Of a stretch of DNA of 64,000 nt, positions 41,536 through 50,208 are shown in pieces. Numbering within the stretch: the stretch's first letter is position 1; every line of letters starts with the position of its first letter. A program made the translations under genes and the position numbers. This stretch comes from Deltaproteobacteria bacterium (lineage in GTDB: Bacteria; Desulfobacterota; Desulfomonilia; UBA1062). Where the stretch lies: NCBI GenBank assembly GCA_029552245.1, contig JAKPDW010000053.1, positions 1 to 64,000 on the forward strand, in the 5' to 3' direction. The notes beneath the pieces were generated by a model, which was not told the origin of the DNA, made no database searches, and saw only the letters and a program-made list of their open reading frames with translations.

Positions 41536-42689
41536 GGCATGCCCCCCTGGCCCAGACTCGCCGTCTTTACGGCCGGCCCCACGAGCGAGAGCTTCTTCAA
41601 GGGGTGAGACCCGAAGACGGCCGAGGCCTGGTGGGCGTCGCGGTAGCGCTTCTCCTGGCCGTAATCCTTCATGTAGCCGTAGCCGCCCAGCACCTGGATG
41701 CCGTCGGACACGACGCCGCAGGCGAGGGAGTGCACCGTCAGCGCAGCCGACGCCGCGTACTCCATGGACGAGGCGTCGCCGTCGAGGGCGAGCCGCGACG
41801 CCTGGGCGAGGGCGAGCCCGGACGACCTGACGGCGATGAGCATGTCGGCGAGCATCATGGTCACCTCGCTCCAGCGCGCGATCTCCCTGCCGCCCTGACG
41901 CCTTTGTACCGCGTATGCCAGTGCGCACTCGTACGAACCCCTCATGATGCCGGCCGATATGGCGGCCGAGGCCACGAGGAGCGCCGCATAGACCGACCCG
42001 AAGGCCTCGCTCCCCTTGTCAGGGCTACAGAGGCGCAGGGCCGGAACCCTGTCAAGGGTCACGTCGGCCGCAGGGCATGCGTGGAAGCCCAGGGTGAGGA
42101 CGGGCCCGCTTTTGGTCACCTCGTCCCTGTCGAGGTCGACCAGGAAGAAGGAGACATCGTCACCGTGGGCGCCTCGAGCGGGCACGACCGCCCTCGTCGC
42201 GACGGTGGCGAGGCTCAACAGGGGCACGGTGCCGCTGAGGACCTCCTGGCCGCCCGGCGAGAGTTCGGCCCTTGGGAGGGTCTCCGCCTCGATGACCGGG
42301 TGGAGGTAGCACGGGAACGCAAGGATGGCTTCCCGCACCGAGGCGGCCCCCGACATGAGTGCGCCTGCGGCCTTCACTCCGGCGCAGGCGCCTGCCGTGA
42401 GCTGGGCGCAGGCGTTGGTGAACACGGCCGCCCCCAGAGACGCATCCACGCTCGAGATCTCCTCGAGGAGGACGCACAGCGTCTCGAGGTCCCCGCCTGC
42501 CCCGCCCAGCTCCTCGGGGATGACGACCCCGAAGAACCCCGCCTCGTAGGCCTTCTCGAGGGTGTCCATGAACAACGGCGCGAACGGGTGACGGTCGTGC
42601 TCGCGGATGTTCGGGGCGAGCTCCTTGGCGGAGAACGCCCTCGCCAGTTCCTTCATGGGTGTGAGTTCCTTCTTGAATACGGTCCCCAT
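41532..42689 (-). CDS. Acyl-CoA dehydrogenase-like protein, divergent
   Basis: 385 residues from ATG 42689 (GGGAGG 4-5 bases upstream). The ACAD fold is recognisable: an N-terminal helical domain (FFGVVIPEELGGAGGDLETL), a middle beta domain, and a C-terminal helical domain with IQVLGGYGYMKDYGQEKRYRDAHQ. The usual catalytic base near the C-terminus (the Glu of the IYEG-T motif) is missing: here the stretch is ASAVFGSHPLKK. The catalytic Glu of the isovaleryl/long-chain subclass is not evident either. It may be a partner or inactive subunit of the next ACAD, or a divergent enzyme. It is operon-internal and overlaps the SDR start. Confidence 0.8.
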   Translation of the reverse strand: MGTVFKKELTPMKELARAFSAKELAPNIREHDRHPFAPLFMDTLEKAYEAGFFGVVIPEELGGAGGDLETLCVLLEEISSVDASLGAAVFTNACAQLTAGACAGVKAAGALMSGAASVREAILAFPCYLHPVIEAETLPRAELSPGGQEVLSGTVPLLSLATVATRAVVPARGAHGDDVSFFLVDLDRDEVTKSGPVLTLGFHACPAADVTLDRVPALRLCSPDKGSEAFGSVYAALLVASAAISAGIMRGSYECALAYAVQRRQGGREIARWSEVTMMLADMLIAVRSSGLALAQASRLALDGDASSMEYAASAALTVHSLACGVVSDGIQVLGGYGYMKDYGQEKRYRDAHQASAVFGSHPLKKLSLVGPAVKTASLGQGGMP

Positions 42690-42705
42690 GAAACCTCCCA
42701 TACGT

Positions 42706-44211
42706 TCACTCGTCGAACATGCGCGCTTTGGGGAAGGATGGCGCGATGAGGCACTTGAAGAGGTTGAGCCTGTTGAGCTGGTTGGTCCCCTCGTAGATCT
42801 GGAGGAGCTTGATGTCGCGGAGCAGCTTCTCGGCCCCCAGGTCGTGCCTGAGCCCGGCGGCGCCCATGATCTCCAGGGCCGCGCGGCAGTTGGCCAGGCC
42901 CAGGTCCGTCCCCGTGATCTTGGCGAGAGAGGCCCAACCGGAACAGCACCTGATGTCTTCCTGCTTCGCCCAGTCGAACGATACCCTGCCCATGAGGTTC
43001 GTGGTGATCCTCTTGTCGAGGGTGGGAGATATCACCCTCTTGAAGTAGGCGTCCGGCATGAGGAGGAAGTAGTAGTAGAGGGGCTTGAACTGGAGCAGCC
43101 TGTAGAGGCCCCTGAGGCTGTTCGCGTGGTTGGCCTCCTGGTAGGCGAGCCTTCCAAGGGCGACGTTGGCGTACATCTGGGCGAGCCTGCTCTGCACCCA
43201 CTCGTGATCGATGAGCGGCCTCCCGTTCAGCTGCGTCTTCGATGCGTAGTCGAGCGCCTTCTCGAGGGCGCCCCTGGCCGCCCCCACACCGAAGGCGCAG
43301 ACGCCCGGCCTGGTCGCGGAGACGACGTAATCGATGTAGGTCTGTGCCAGGGTGCGCCTCGGCTTCTTGGAGAACGCCCGAGCGTGGCCCTCGTCGAACA
43401 GGACCAGCTCGTCCGGGACGAAGCAGTCCTCGAACACGAGCTCGCTCGCAGGGCATGCCCTCTGGCCCATCTTGTCCTCGTGGGAACCCAGGGAGAACCC
43501 CTTCATGCCGGTCTTCACCATGAGGCCCACGGTCGATTCGGCCGGGTGGCGGAGGTCCGTGTAGGCGTACAGGACGGTCCATGTCGAGAGGTGACCCATG
43601 GAGATGAACACCTTGGTGCCGTTGACCACGTAACCACCCTTGACCTTGCGCGCGTGGCAGGAGACGCTGCCCTTGTCGAGGAGCTCCACCTCCTCCACGT
43701 CGGTGCCCGCGCCGGGCTCGGTCACCGCGAGCGAGATCAGGCACGGCCACCCCGAGCGCTCTCCCTCCGCCACCTCCGAGAGGACACGCTTGGCCAGGCG
43801 CGTGTTCGCAGACGATATGACGCCGGCGACGCCCAGGTAATGGACGCCGATCACGTTCATGATGCCCAGGCAGGCTGACGCGACCTCTTCGGAGAAGTAG
43901 GACATGGACGGGAGGTTGTAGCCCTTGCCGCCGAACATCCTCGGTATCCACATGGTGTAGAAGCCCCACCTGTTGGCGGTCTCCACCAGTTCGCGCGGCA
44001 TGTACGAGGGGTCTTCCTGCGTCTTCCGGTCGATCTCGAGGGAGAGAGGCCTGGCGACCTGTTCGTTGAACGCGCGCGCAATGGAGACGACCTCGCGGAT
44101 CTGCTTCACCATGTGGCGGGGCATGCGCACCCCGTAGGAAAGCCCCACGCTCGCGTCGTCGAACGGGGGAAAGTTCGACAGCCGCGCCCTGATTTCAGCC
44201 CTGGATACCAT
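42706..44211 (-). CDS. Acyl-CoA dehydrogenase, long form
   Basis: 501 residues from ATG 44211 with AAGGAGGTGAAC just before it. It is an FAD-dependent acyl-CoA dehydrogenase that makes a 2,3-enoyl-CoA and passes electrons to ETF. Middle-domain blocks SLAVTEPGAGTDVEE and GYVVNGTKVFISMGHLS (FAD contacts) and the C-terminal LQIYEGTNQLNRLNLFKC with the catalytic Glu are all present. It is longer than the 380-residue norm, with an extra N-terminal segment (residues 1-45) and an insertion around 330-400. It is the first structural gene behind the TetR regulator, and the second, catalytically defective ACAD follows after 16 bases. Confidence 0.9.
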   Translation of the reverse strand: MVSRAEIRARLSNFPPFDDASVGLSYGVRMPRHMVKQIREVVSIARAFNEQVARPLSLEIDRKTQEDPSYMPRELVETANRWGFYTMWIPRMFGGKGYNLPSMSYFSEEVASACLGIMNVIGVHYLGVAGVISSANTRLAKRVLSEVAEGERSGWPCLISLAVTEPGAGTDVEEVELLDKGSVSCHARKVKGGYVVNGTKVFISMGHLSTWTVLYAYTDLRHPAESTVGLMVKTGMKGFSLGSHEDKMGQRACPASELVFEDCFVPDELVLFDEGHARAFSKKPRRTLAQTYIDYVVSATRPGVCAFGVGAARGALEKALDYASKTQLNGRPLIDHEWVQSRLAQMYANVALGRLAYQEANHANSLRGLYRLLQFKPLYYYFLLMPDAYFKRVISPTLDKRITTNLMGRVSFDWAKQEDIRCCSGWASLAKITGTDLGLANCRAALEIMGAAGLRHDLGAEKLLRDIKLLQIYEGTNQLNRLNLFKCLIAPSFPKARMFDE

Positions 44212-44281
44212 GTTCACCTCCTTGCAAAGCTGTTGGGAAAGGCGCTCGTGCAGCGTCTTGTATGGACGCTGCGCCCCGAAC

Positions 44282-44965
44282 TCACAGGGGTGGTTCAGGG
44301 AGACCCGCCCGGCATGCCTGATCGGCCATCATGCCCGAAAGCTCCTTTTTGCCTTTTTCCGTGAGGTACCACGAGACCATGGCATACGTCGCCGCCATGA
44401 GGGTCTCGATGGCCTCGGTACGCGAAAACCGCCTGGTCTTCAGGTAGCTCAAGGCCACGTGGAGGCACATGCCGGTTATGATGTGCCCCATGAGGGGTGC
44501 GTTGACCCCGGAAATGAAGCCCAGGTCCTCCCACTTGCGGAAGTCGTCCGCGATGTCCGTGGCAAAGGCGTCGAAGAACTCCCACGCGAGATCCTCGTCG
44601 TAATCCATGCCGAGCCCCCCCCTCACCATGAGGAGGATCTGGTCCGGGTGTTCTTCCACGTAGTCGAAGAACGCCGTGAACGCGGGCCTCCACATGCTCA
44701 CGCGCTCGCGGACGTCACCGGGCGTCTTCGTTTGGCTCAGTTCCTTGAGCTTGTTCCTGAGCGACTCGAGGTTCTCCCTGAGGATCTGCTCGTAGAGGTC
44801 GCGCTTGTCCCTGAAGTGGGCGTAGATGCTCCCGGTAGAGATGCCTGCCTCGCGAACGATGTCCGCTACCTGGGCCTTGTGGTACCCCTTCTCGCTGAAC
44901 ACCTTGCACCCGGCCCTGATGATCATCTCGCGGGTTTCGGCTTTGCGGTCTTCGAACGATGGCAC
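44282..44965 (-). CDS. TetR-family regulator of the acyl-CoA operon
   Basis: A 227-residue TetR regulator. The start is GTG 44965 with AGGAGG 4 bases upstream. The HTH is residues 12-58 (IIRAGCKVFSEKGYHKAQVADI ... TGSIYAHFRDKRDLY), and the C-terminal domain resembles those of FadR/PsrA-type fatty-acyl regulators. It is the first gene of the minus-strand unit and is 70 bases before the acyl-CoA dehydrogenase. It has a good sigma-70 promoter in the AT-rich 45016-45043 stretch, so autoregulation plus control of the operon by acyl-CoA is the simplest inference. Confidence 0.88.
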   Translation of the reverse strand: MPSFEDRKAETREMIIRAGCKVFSEKGYHKAQVADIVREAGISTGSIYAHFRDKRDLYEQILRENLESLRNKLKELSQTKTPGDVRERVSMWRPAFTAFFDYVEEHPDQILLMVRGGLGMDYDEDLAWEFFDAFATDIADDFRKWEDLGFISGVNAPLMGHIITGMCLHVALSYLKTRRFSRTEAIETLMAATYAMVSWYLTEKGKKELSGMMADQACRAGLPEPPL

Positions 44966-45015
44966 GAGGCCTCCTGCAAAAATATATCGTAAAAAAATAG
45001 AATCAACGTTTCTAA

Positions 45016-45043
45016 ACTATAATACTCCTCGTTCGATTGTCAA
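45016..45043 (-). promoter_or_regulatory. Sigma-70 promoter of the TetR/acyl-CoA operon
   Basis: On the minus strand, TTGACA (45038-45043), 16 bases, then TATAGT (45016-45021). It sits in a strongly AT-rich island in a GC-rich genome, about 50 bases before the GTG at 44965. An AACGTT core at 45004-45009 may be part of the operator. Confidence 0.65.
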
Positions 45044-45186
45044 GTCGAACCAGGCATGAGACAATGCGGGATACACCCGGGGCATGGATTCCCGCTCGGA
45101 GCGCTCCTCGTCGAGACGACAGGCGACCTGGTCTAGAAGCACCCAGGGTTGGACTCCCACGCCGGCCTCTTCGCGGCCGACGACCA

Positions 45187-45281
45187 CCCGTCAATCGATT
45201 CCTGACGGCCGCGGGGGTGGAGGCAGGACCGCCTCCGGCCCCGCTTCCCCGTCCATCGTCCCCTGGCGGCCGCGGGGGTGG
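45187..45281. repeat. Two imperfect 34-base direct repeats
   Basis: The copies at 45187-45220 and 45248-45281 share CCCGTC and the block GGCCGCGGGGGTGG, with the middle differing. The 61-base period and the location outside genes suggest a small local duplication. Confidence 0.55.
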
Positions 45282-45372
45282 AGTGCGAATCCCTGGGTGC
45301 CTGCATGCCGGGCTTCGCCTCACGGGATAGAGGCCGCTCGAGAGGCCGGGCAGTGCGTTTTTTTTGGGTCCC

Positions 45373-47550
45373 TCAGGATTCCCTGAACCGCTTGTACTCG
45401 TACATGCGCGCGCAGGCCTTCACGGCGCGTTCGGGTGTCTGGTAGAACACGGGCTTGCTCGTGAACCCCTCCACCGTGTAGACGGTCTTGCTCTTTTCGT
45501 CGGTCATGAGGCTCACGCCGAACACCGGCTTTCCGTACGTGTCCATGAGCCTCGCAATGAGCCTCAGGTAGTCCTCCTCGAAGGTGTGCATGTACCTGAC
45601 CGCGTTCTCCAGGAACTCCTGCGTGTAGGAAGGGTCGGCCCGCCTCACCGCGTCGGCCATCTTCCTGAAGTACAGGGCCCTGCCCATGATGCCGAGGTTG
45701 ATGATGGCGTCGCATCCGTCCCACTGCATGAGCTCCTCCATGACCGTCGTCATGATGCTGTTGCTCGGCTCGCCCACGAGGTCCACAGGGTTGGACCTGC
45801 TCCAGAAGGGGGGGAGGATCTCGTCGAGCTTCTCCACGAGCCGGGGAGAAAGCGCCGGGACCTCGAGCCCGTACTGGGCGCACAGGTCGGCCGTGATCAC
45901 GCCCCACCCACCGCCCAGGGTCATGACCGCGACCCTGTTGCCGCCGGGCAGGGGAAGGGAGGAGAACGCGGCCGCCAGGTCCAACAGGTCCATGGACTGC
46001 TCGACCTTCACGATGCCTGCCTGCCTGCACACCGCGTCGAACACCCTGGCGTCAGACGTCATGGCGCCGGTGTGGCTGGATGCCGCCCTGTTGCCGGCCT
46101 CGCTCTGGCCCCCCTTGAGGAGGACTATGGGCTTCTTCCTGGACAGCTTCCTCGCGCTCTCGAAGAACCGGCCCCCGTCGCGGACGCCCTCGATGTAGAG
46201 CATGACGATCGTGGTGGTCTCGTCGAGGGCGAACCCCTCGATGAAATCCTCCACCGTTATCATGGCCTCGTTGCCCGAGCCGCAGAACCCCCTGATACCG
46301 ATCCCCTGCTCCTCGGCGAACCCCAAGAGTTGCACCCCCATGTTGCCCGACTGCGCCACGACCGCTGTCCCGCCCGCCCTCGGCCGCACCGGGGACCCCG
46401 TGCAGTAGAGGTTGATGTGGGGGTTCGCGATCCCCATGGTGTTGGGCCCGAGAATGACGAGGCCGAGCCTCTTGGCCGCCTCCACGAGCTCTTCCTGGAG
46501 CCGCCTGCCGGCATCCCCTGTCTCGGCGAAACCGGACGAGATGAGCAGTACGCTCCGGATGCCCTTTGCGGCCAGCCGCGGCAGGAGGTCCATGACACCC
46601 CTGGCGGGGATGGTGACGACCGCGAGGTCAACCTTGCCGGGCACTTCCATGATGTCTTTGTATACGTGCCTGCCCGCGATCGTGCCGCCCTTGTCGTTCA
46701 CGAGGTATATCTCGCCCGGGAACCCGCCGCTGACGGTATGGCAGAAGAGCATGTGCCCCCACTTGCCGATCTTCGATGACGCGCCGATGAACGCGATGGA
46801 TCTCGGGTGGAAGAGGTTCCCCACGGCCCTGGGTTCCACGTGCCCGGGTGCGGCCTTGCGTTTTTGCCCGCCTGACAGGGCGACGAGGGCGTCCACGGCC
46901 ACGATCTTCCCCTCCGGGGTCACGAGCAGGGGGTTCACGTCCACCTCGCCCACCTCGGGGTGCTCGCACGCGAGCCTCGAGATGCCGACGAGGGCCTTCG
47001 CGAGCGCGTCGGTGTCCGCGGCGGCCTCACCCCTGAACGGAGCGAGGAGCCTCCTTGCGCGTATCTCCGAGATCATGGCGAGGGCGTCTTGCTGGTTCAG
47101 GGGGGCGAGCCTGAGCGAGAAGTCGGCCATGGCCTCGGTGAAGACCCCGCCCAGGCCGAACATGACGACAGGCCCGAAGATCGGGTCTCTGGTTATCCCC
47201 ATGACGAACTCCCGCCTGCCCTTGATCTGGGGCTGGACGAGAATGCCTTCCAGATCGGACGACGCCTCCCGGGAGATCGCCTCCGCCGCGCGGATTACGT
47301 CTTCCGGCGTGTCCAGGCCGAGGTGCACGAGCCCTCGCTCGGTCTTGTGGAGCAACTTGGATCCGAGGCCCTTGAGGACAACGGGGAAGCCGATGTCGCA
47401 TGCGGCTGCAACCGCCTCGTGAGGGTCCCTCGACACCACCTCCTTCACCACGGGGACGCCGTAGGACTCGAGCACCTTCTTGGCCTCGTGCTCGTCCAGC
47501 GATCTTCTGCCCGATTCCAGCGCGAGCCGGATGATCTCTGCCGCTTCCAT
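45373..47550 (-). CDS. ADP-forming acyl-CoA synthetase (ATP-grasp, CoA-binding, ligase-CoA)
   Basis: 725 residues from ATG 47550 (AGGAGGTGTC upstream). Residues about 1-230 form the ATP-grasp domain (beta-like part: VLKGLGSKLLHKTERGLV, VMFGLGGVFTEAM, VDVNPLLVTPEGKI). Residues about 240-370 form the CoA-binding Rossmann domain (LFHPRSIAFIGASSKIGKWG), and the rest the ligase-CoA domains, with phosphohistidine His493 in ASSHTGAMTSDA. The enzyme makes ADP and an acyl-CoA, or ATP in reverse, via a phosphohistidine. The order ATP-grasp first is the reverse of the common alpha-beta fusion. It is upstream of, and co-directional with, the acyl-CoA dehydrogenase operon, so it probably activates its substrate. 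Confidence 0.92.
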   Translation of the reverse strand: MEAAEIIRLALESGRRSLDEHEAKKVLESYGVPVVKEVVSRDPHEAVAAACDIGFPVVLKGLGSKLLHKTERGLVHLGLDTPEDVIRAAEAISREASSDLEGILVQPQIKGRREFVMGITRDPIFGPVVMFGLGGVFTEAMADFSLRLAPLNQQDALAMISEIRARRLLAPFRGEAAADTDALAKALVGISRLACEHPEVGEVDVNPLLVTPEGKIVAVDALVALSGGQKRKAAPGHVEPRAVGNLFHPRSIAFIGASSKIGKWGHMLFCHTVSGGFPGEIYLVNDKGGTIAGRHVYKDIMEVPGKVDLAVVTIPARGVMDLLPRLAAKGIRSVLLISSGFAETGDAGRRLQEELVEAAKRLGLVILGPNTMGIANPHINLYCTGSPVRPRAGGTAVVAQSGNMGVQLLGFAEEQGIGIRGFCGSGNEAMITVEDFIEGFALDETTTIVMLYIEGVRDGGRFFESARKLSRKKPIVLLKGGQSEAGNRAASSHTGAMTSDARVFDAVCRQAGIVKVEQSMDLLDLAAAFSSLPLPGGNRVAVMTLGGGWGVITADLCAQYGLEVPALSPRLVEKLDEILPPFWSRSNPVDLVGEPSNSIMTTVMEELMQWDGCDAIINLGIMGRALYFRKMADAVRRADPSYTQEFLENAVRYMHTFEEDYLRLIARLMDTYGKPVFGVSLMTDEKSKTVYTVEGFTSKPVFYQTPERAVKACARMYEYKRFRES

Positions 47551-48149
47551 GACACCTCCTCTCGACCTCAAGGAATGGAACCCCGTGCACTGCGCCCTGT
47601 GAGAGCAGACCGTGCACCCTTGTATCACTCTAGGCTGTGAAGCGAAAAAGTCAACCGCACGGTATCGGCGCCCCACGTCCGGCCAGCCTGTAGAGGGCAC
47701 GGACGGCGGCGGTTTCTCATCCACAACCGCCCGGGCCGCACGGCCCGCCCGCAGAGGGCAGGGACGCACCCGGGAGGAGGCCGAGGAGGATCGGGCGAGG
47801 GAGACGGCACATGCCAGGTCTGTTCACGTGGCGTGCCGGGACGTTACAGGGAGGCAGGCCGGGTGAAGGCTTGATCGTCGGTGCGGGTCTTCCCGGCCTC
47901 CTGGTATGCCCGGTATCGCTCTCATGTGCGGGCGTCGTCATCAGGTTGTCCGGGGTGGGAGGCCCTCTCTCCCCACGCCTGTCTCGGCACCCGGAGGCCT
48001 CCTGGCCGAGGTGCCGGCAGGACCGACCCGTGCACAGACGGGGCATGGCCGGACCTGTTGACAGACAAGCGGGCGCCGTTTATACCTTCTTCGTTGAGGA
48101 AAAGACCGAGGACTTGCGGGCGGCTCCCCGGAAGGAGGGTGCTTCGCTC
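47551..48149. other. Divergent gap before the sigma-54 activator
   Basis: About 600 bases between the acyl-CoA synthetase and the sigma-54 activator. An open frame extends left of the activator's chosen start to 47811, but its residues are unlike any domain. It contains the synthetase promoter on the left and nothing else I can support. Confidence 0.5.
47627..47654 (-). promoter_or_regulatory. Candidate sigma-70 promoter of the acyl-CoA synthetase
   Basis: On the minus strand, TTGACT (47649-47654), 16 bases, then TAGAGT (47627-47632), about 80 bases before ATG 47550. The -35 matches 5 of 6, but the -10 is weak (3 of 6). Confidence 0.4.
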
Positions 48150-49949
48150 ATGAAAAGGCTCCAGGAAAGATCGTACCCGAAAGGCGGCAGCGAGAGGATC
48201 GAAGGGCGTCGCTCTCACGGGGTGCCTGCCTCCCCTGTGCCCGGCGATCTCCTCGAGAACATCCTCGACTCGGCCAATTTCGGGCTCATTGCGGCGGACA
48301 GGACGGGGAGGGTGATCTTCGTCAACAGCCTGGCGCGCTCCATTCTCGACATCATGGACGACCTCCTTGATCGTCGGCTGTTCGTGGGGGAGATCGACCC
48401 GGACATGTGGGAGAGCTACCGGGAGATCATGGCCACGGGCAAGCCCCAGGTGAACCTTCCCGTCGTTTTCCGGGACATCCCCCTCGTGAGCCACAGGCTG
48501 CCGATCGTCAGGAACGGGGAGATCATCGGCGCCATGAGCATCTTCAAAGAGCGCGAGGCCTACGAGGAGCTGGCCAACGACGTCTTCAGGCTCAAGGAGT
48601 ACGCAAGGGAGATCGAGGCGATCATCGAGTCATCCTACGACGGCATCTACGTCACCGACGGCGAGGCGAACACCATCCGGGTGAACTCGGTCTACGAGAA
48701 GATAACGGGGATCAAGGCCTCGGAGGTCATCGGCAGGAACATGGAAGAGCTCGTGAGGGAGGGCTACTTCGACGAGAGCGTGAGCCTCAGGGTCTTGAAG
48801 GAGAGAAGACCGGTCACTATCATGCAGACCCTCAAGTCGGGAAAGAGCATCCTGGTGACGGGCAACCCCATCTTCGACGAAGGCGGGAACGTCAGGATGA
48901 TCGTCACGAACGTGCGCGACATGACCGACCTCGTGGAACTCGAGCAGCAGCTCGAGTACACCAAGGGGATGACGAGCGCCTACAGGGACGCGCTCAAGTC
49001 GCTCCAGAAGGCCAACATCCGCGACAACGACATCATCATGGTCTCCGAGCCCATGCTCCACATCCAGGAACTGCTCGAGAGGGTGTCCAAGACGGATTCG
49101 ACGGTCCTCATCTACGGCGAGACGGGCGTCGGCAAGGACAGGATCGCGGAGGAGATCCACGAGAGGTCCCACCGCGCCGAGACGGGGATCTTCGTCAAGA
49201 TCAACTGCGGCGCCATTCCCGAGACCCTCTTGGAGAGCGAGCTCTTCGGGTACGAGAGGGGCGCCTTCACCGGGGCCCGCAAGGAGGGGAAGTCCGGGCT
49301 CTTCGAGGTGGCGAACAGGGGGACCCTCTTCTTGGACGAGGTGGAGTCGATGCCCATGGTCCTCCAGTCGAAGCTCCTGCGGGTGCTCCAGAGCTTCGAG
49401 TTCACGAGGGTGGGGGGGACGAGGCCCATCAAGGTGGACGTGAGGATCATCTGCGCGTCGAACCAGGACCTCAAGGAACTCATCGCGAAGAAACAGTTCA
49501 GGGCGGACCTCTACTACCGCCTGAACGTGATACCCATCTACGTGCCGCCGCTGCGCGAGAGGAGGGACGACATCCCCTACCTCGTGCATTTCTTCCTGAA
49601 CCGGTTCAACAAGAAGCACGGGACAAGGAAGAAGATCTCCAAGGAGGCCATGGACCACTTGGTCGCCTACCCGTGGCCAGGCAACGTCCGCGAGGTGGCG
49701 AACGTCATCGAGCGCCTCGTGGTGATCTCCCACAACGACTACATCGTTCCCGCCAACCTTCCCCGGGAGATCTTCGAGAAGGGGGTGAAGGACTTCTTCG
49801 AGAGCGGCCTCACGCTGAAGGAGCAGATGGGACGGATCGAGGTCTCCATCATCAAGAAGGCGATCGAGAAGTTCGGCAGCGCCCGCAAGGCCGCCCCTCA
49901 CCTGGGGATAGACGCCAGCACGCTCACCAGGAAGCTCAAGAAGCTCTAG
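48150..49949 (+). CDS. Sigma-54-dependent transcriptional activator with PAS domains
   Basis: 599 residues from ATG 48150 (AAGGAGG about 11 bases upstream; the longer frame from 47811 lacks domain support). Two PAS domains lie at about 34-140 and 155-265 (NILDSANFGLIAADRTGRVIF; IIESSYDGIYVTDGEANTI), then the AAA+ sigma-54 domain at 300-530 with Walker A G323-E-T-G-V-G-K329, the sigma-54-contacting GAFTGA loop at 371-376, and a C-terminal Fis-type HTH (KKAIEKFGSARKAAPHLGID). There is no receiver domain, so it senses ligand, redox or metabolite via PAS. It probably drives the near-consensus RpoN promoter at 51490 and the downstream carboxylase operon, but other targets are possible. Confidence 0.92.
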   Translation: MKRLQERSYPKGGSERIEGRRSHGVPASPVPGDLLENILDSANFGLIAADRTGRVIFVNSLARSILDIMDDLLDRRLFVGEIDPDMWESYREIMATGKPQVNLPVVFRDIPLVSHRLPIVRNGEIIGAMSIFKEREAYEELANDVFRLKEYAREIEAIIESSYDGIYVTDGEANTIRVNSVYEKITGIKASEVIGRNMEELVREGYFDESVSLRVLKERRPVTIMQTLKSGKSILVTGNPIFDEGGNVRMIVTNVRDMTDLVELEQQLEYTKGMTSAYRDALKSLQKANIRDNDIIMVSEPMLHIQELLERVSKTDSTVLIYGETGVGKDRIAEEIHERSHRAETGIFVKINCGAIPETLLESELFGYERGAFTGARKEGKSGLFEVANRGTLFLDEVESMPMVLQSKLLRVLQSFEFTRVGGTRPIKVDVRIICASNQDLKELIAKKQFRADLYYRLNVIPIYVPPLRERRDDIPYLVHFFLNRFNKKHGTRKKISKEAMDHLVAYPWPGNVREVANVIERLVVISHNDYIVPANLPREIFEKGVKDFFESGLTLKEQMGRIEVSIIKKAIEKFGSARKAAPHLGIDASTLTRKLKKL

Positions 49950-50208
49950 TCGACACAGTGGCCGGAGCACACGCGAAGACACGCACACAAACGCCGCAAG
50001 GAGATGCCGGTCGAGACGGGCGTGCGCGTGCGGCATCGCGGGATGCAGGTCCCGTGGGCCTTGCCTGCCTCCCGAAGGGGATGGATCTTGCCGTTCGCCG
50101 TGAGCATGCCCGATGGCTCAAGGTGGCGACTGGGGCCTGGGCAGGAGATGGACCTCTCCGCGCGAAGGCGTCGATGAGCTTGGCGCGGTGTCCCGTCGCC
50201 GTCAGGGT

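Larger units (their letters stand above)
44966..45372. other. Non-coding gap with promoter and 34-base repeats
   Basis: About 400 bases upstream of the TetR gene and downstream of the acyl-CoA synthetase. It contains a TetR-proximal AT-rich promoter (see below) and two imperfect 34-base copies at 45187 and 45248 within a GC-rich part. No coding gene is seen. Confidence 0.6.

Noticed and set aside
47600-47620. RpoN-like GG-N10-GC on the minus strand before the acyl-CoA synthetase
   Set aside because: Apart from GG and GC it matches the consensus poorly.
47811-48149. Extended N-terminus of the sigma-54 activator from 47811
   Set aside because: The extra 113 residues have no domain and lack a ribosome site; ATG 48150 has AAGGAGG upstream and sits close to the first PAS domain.
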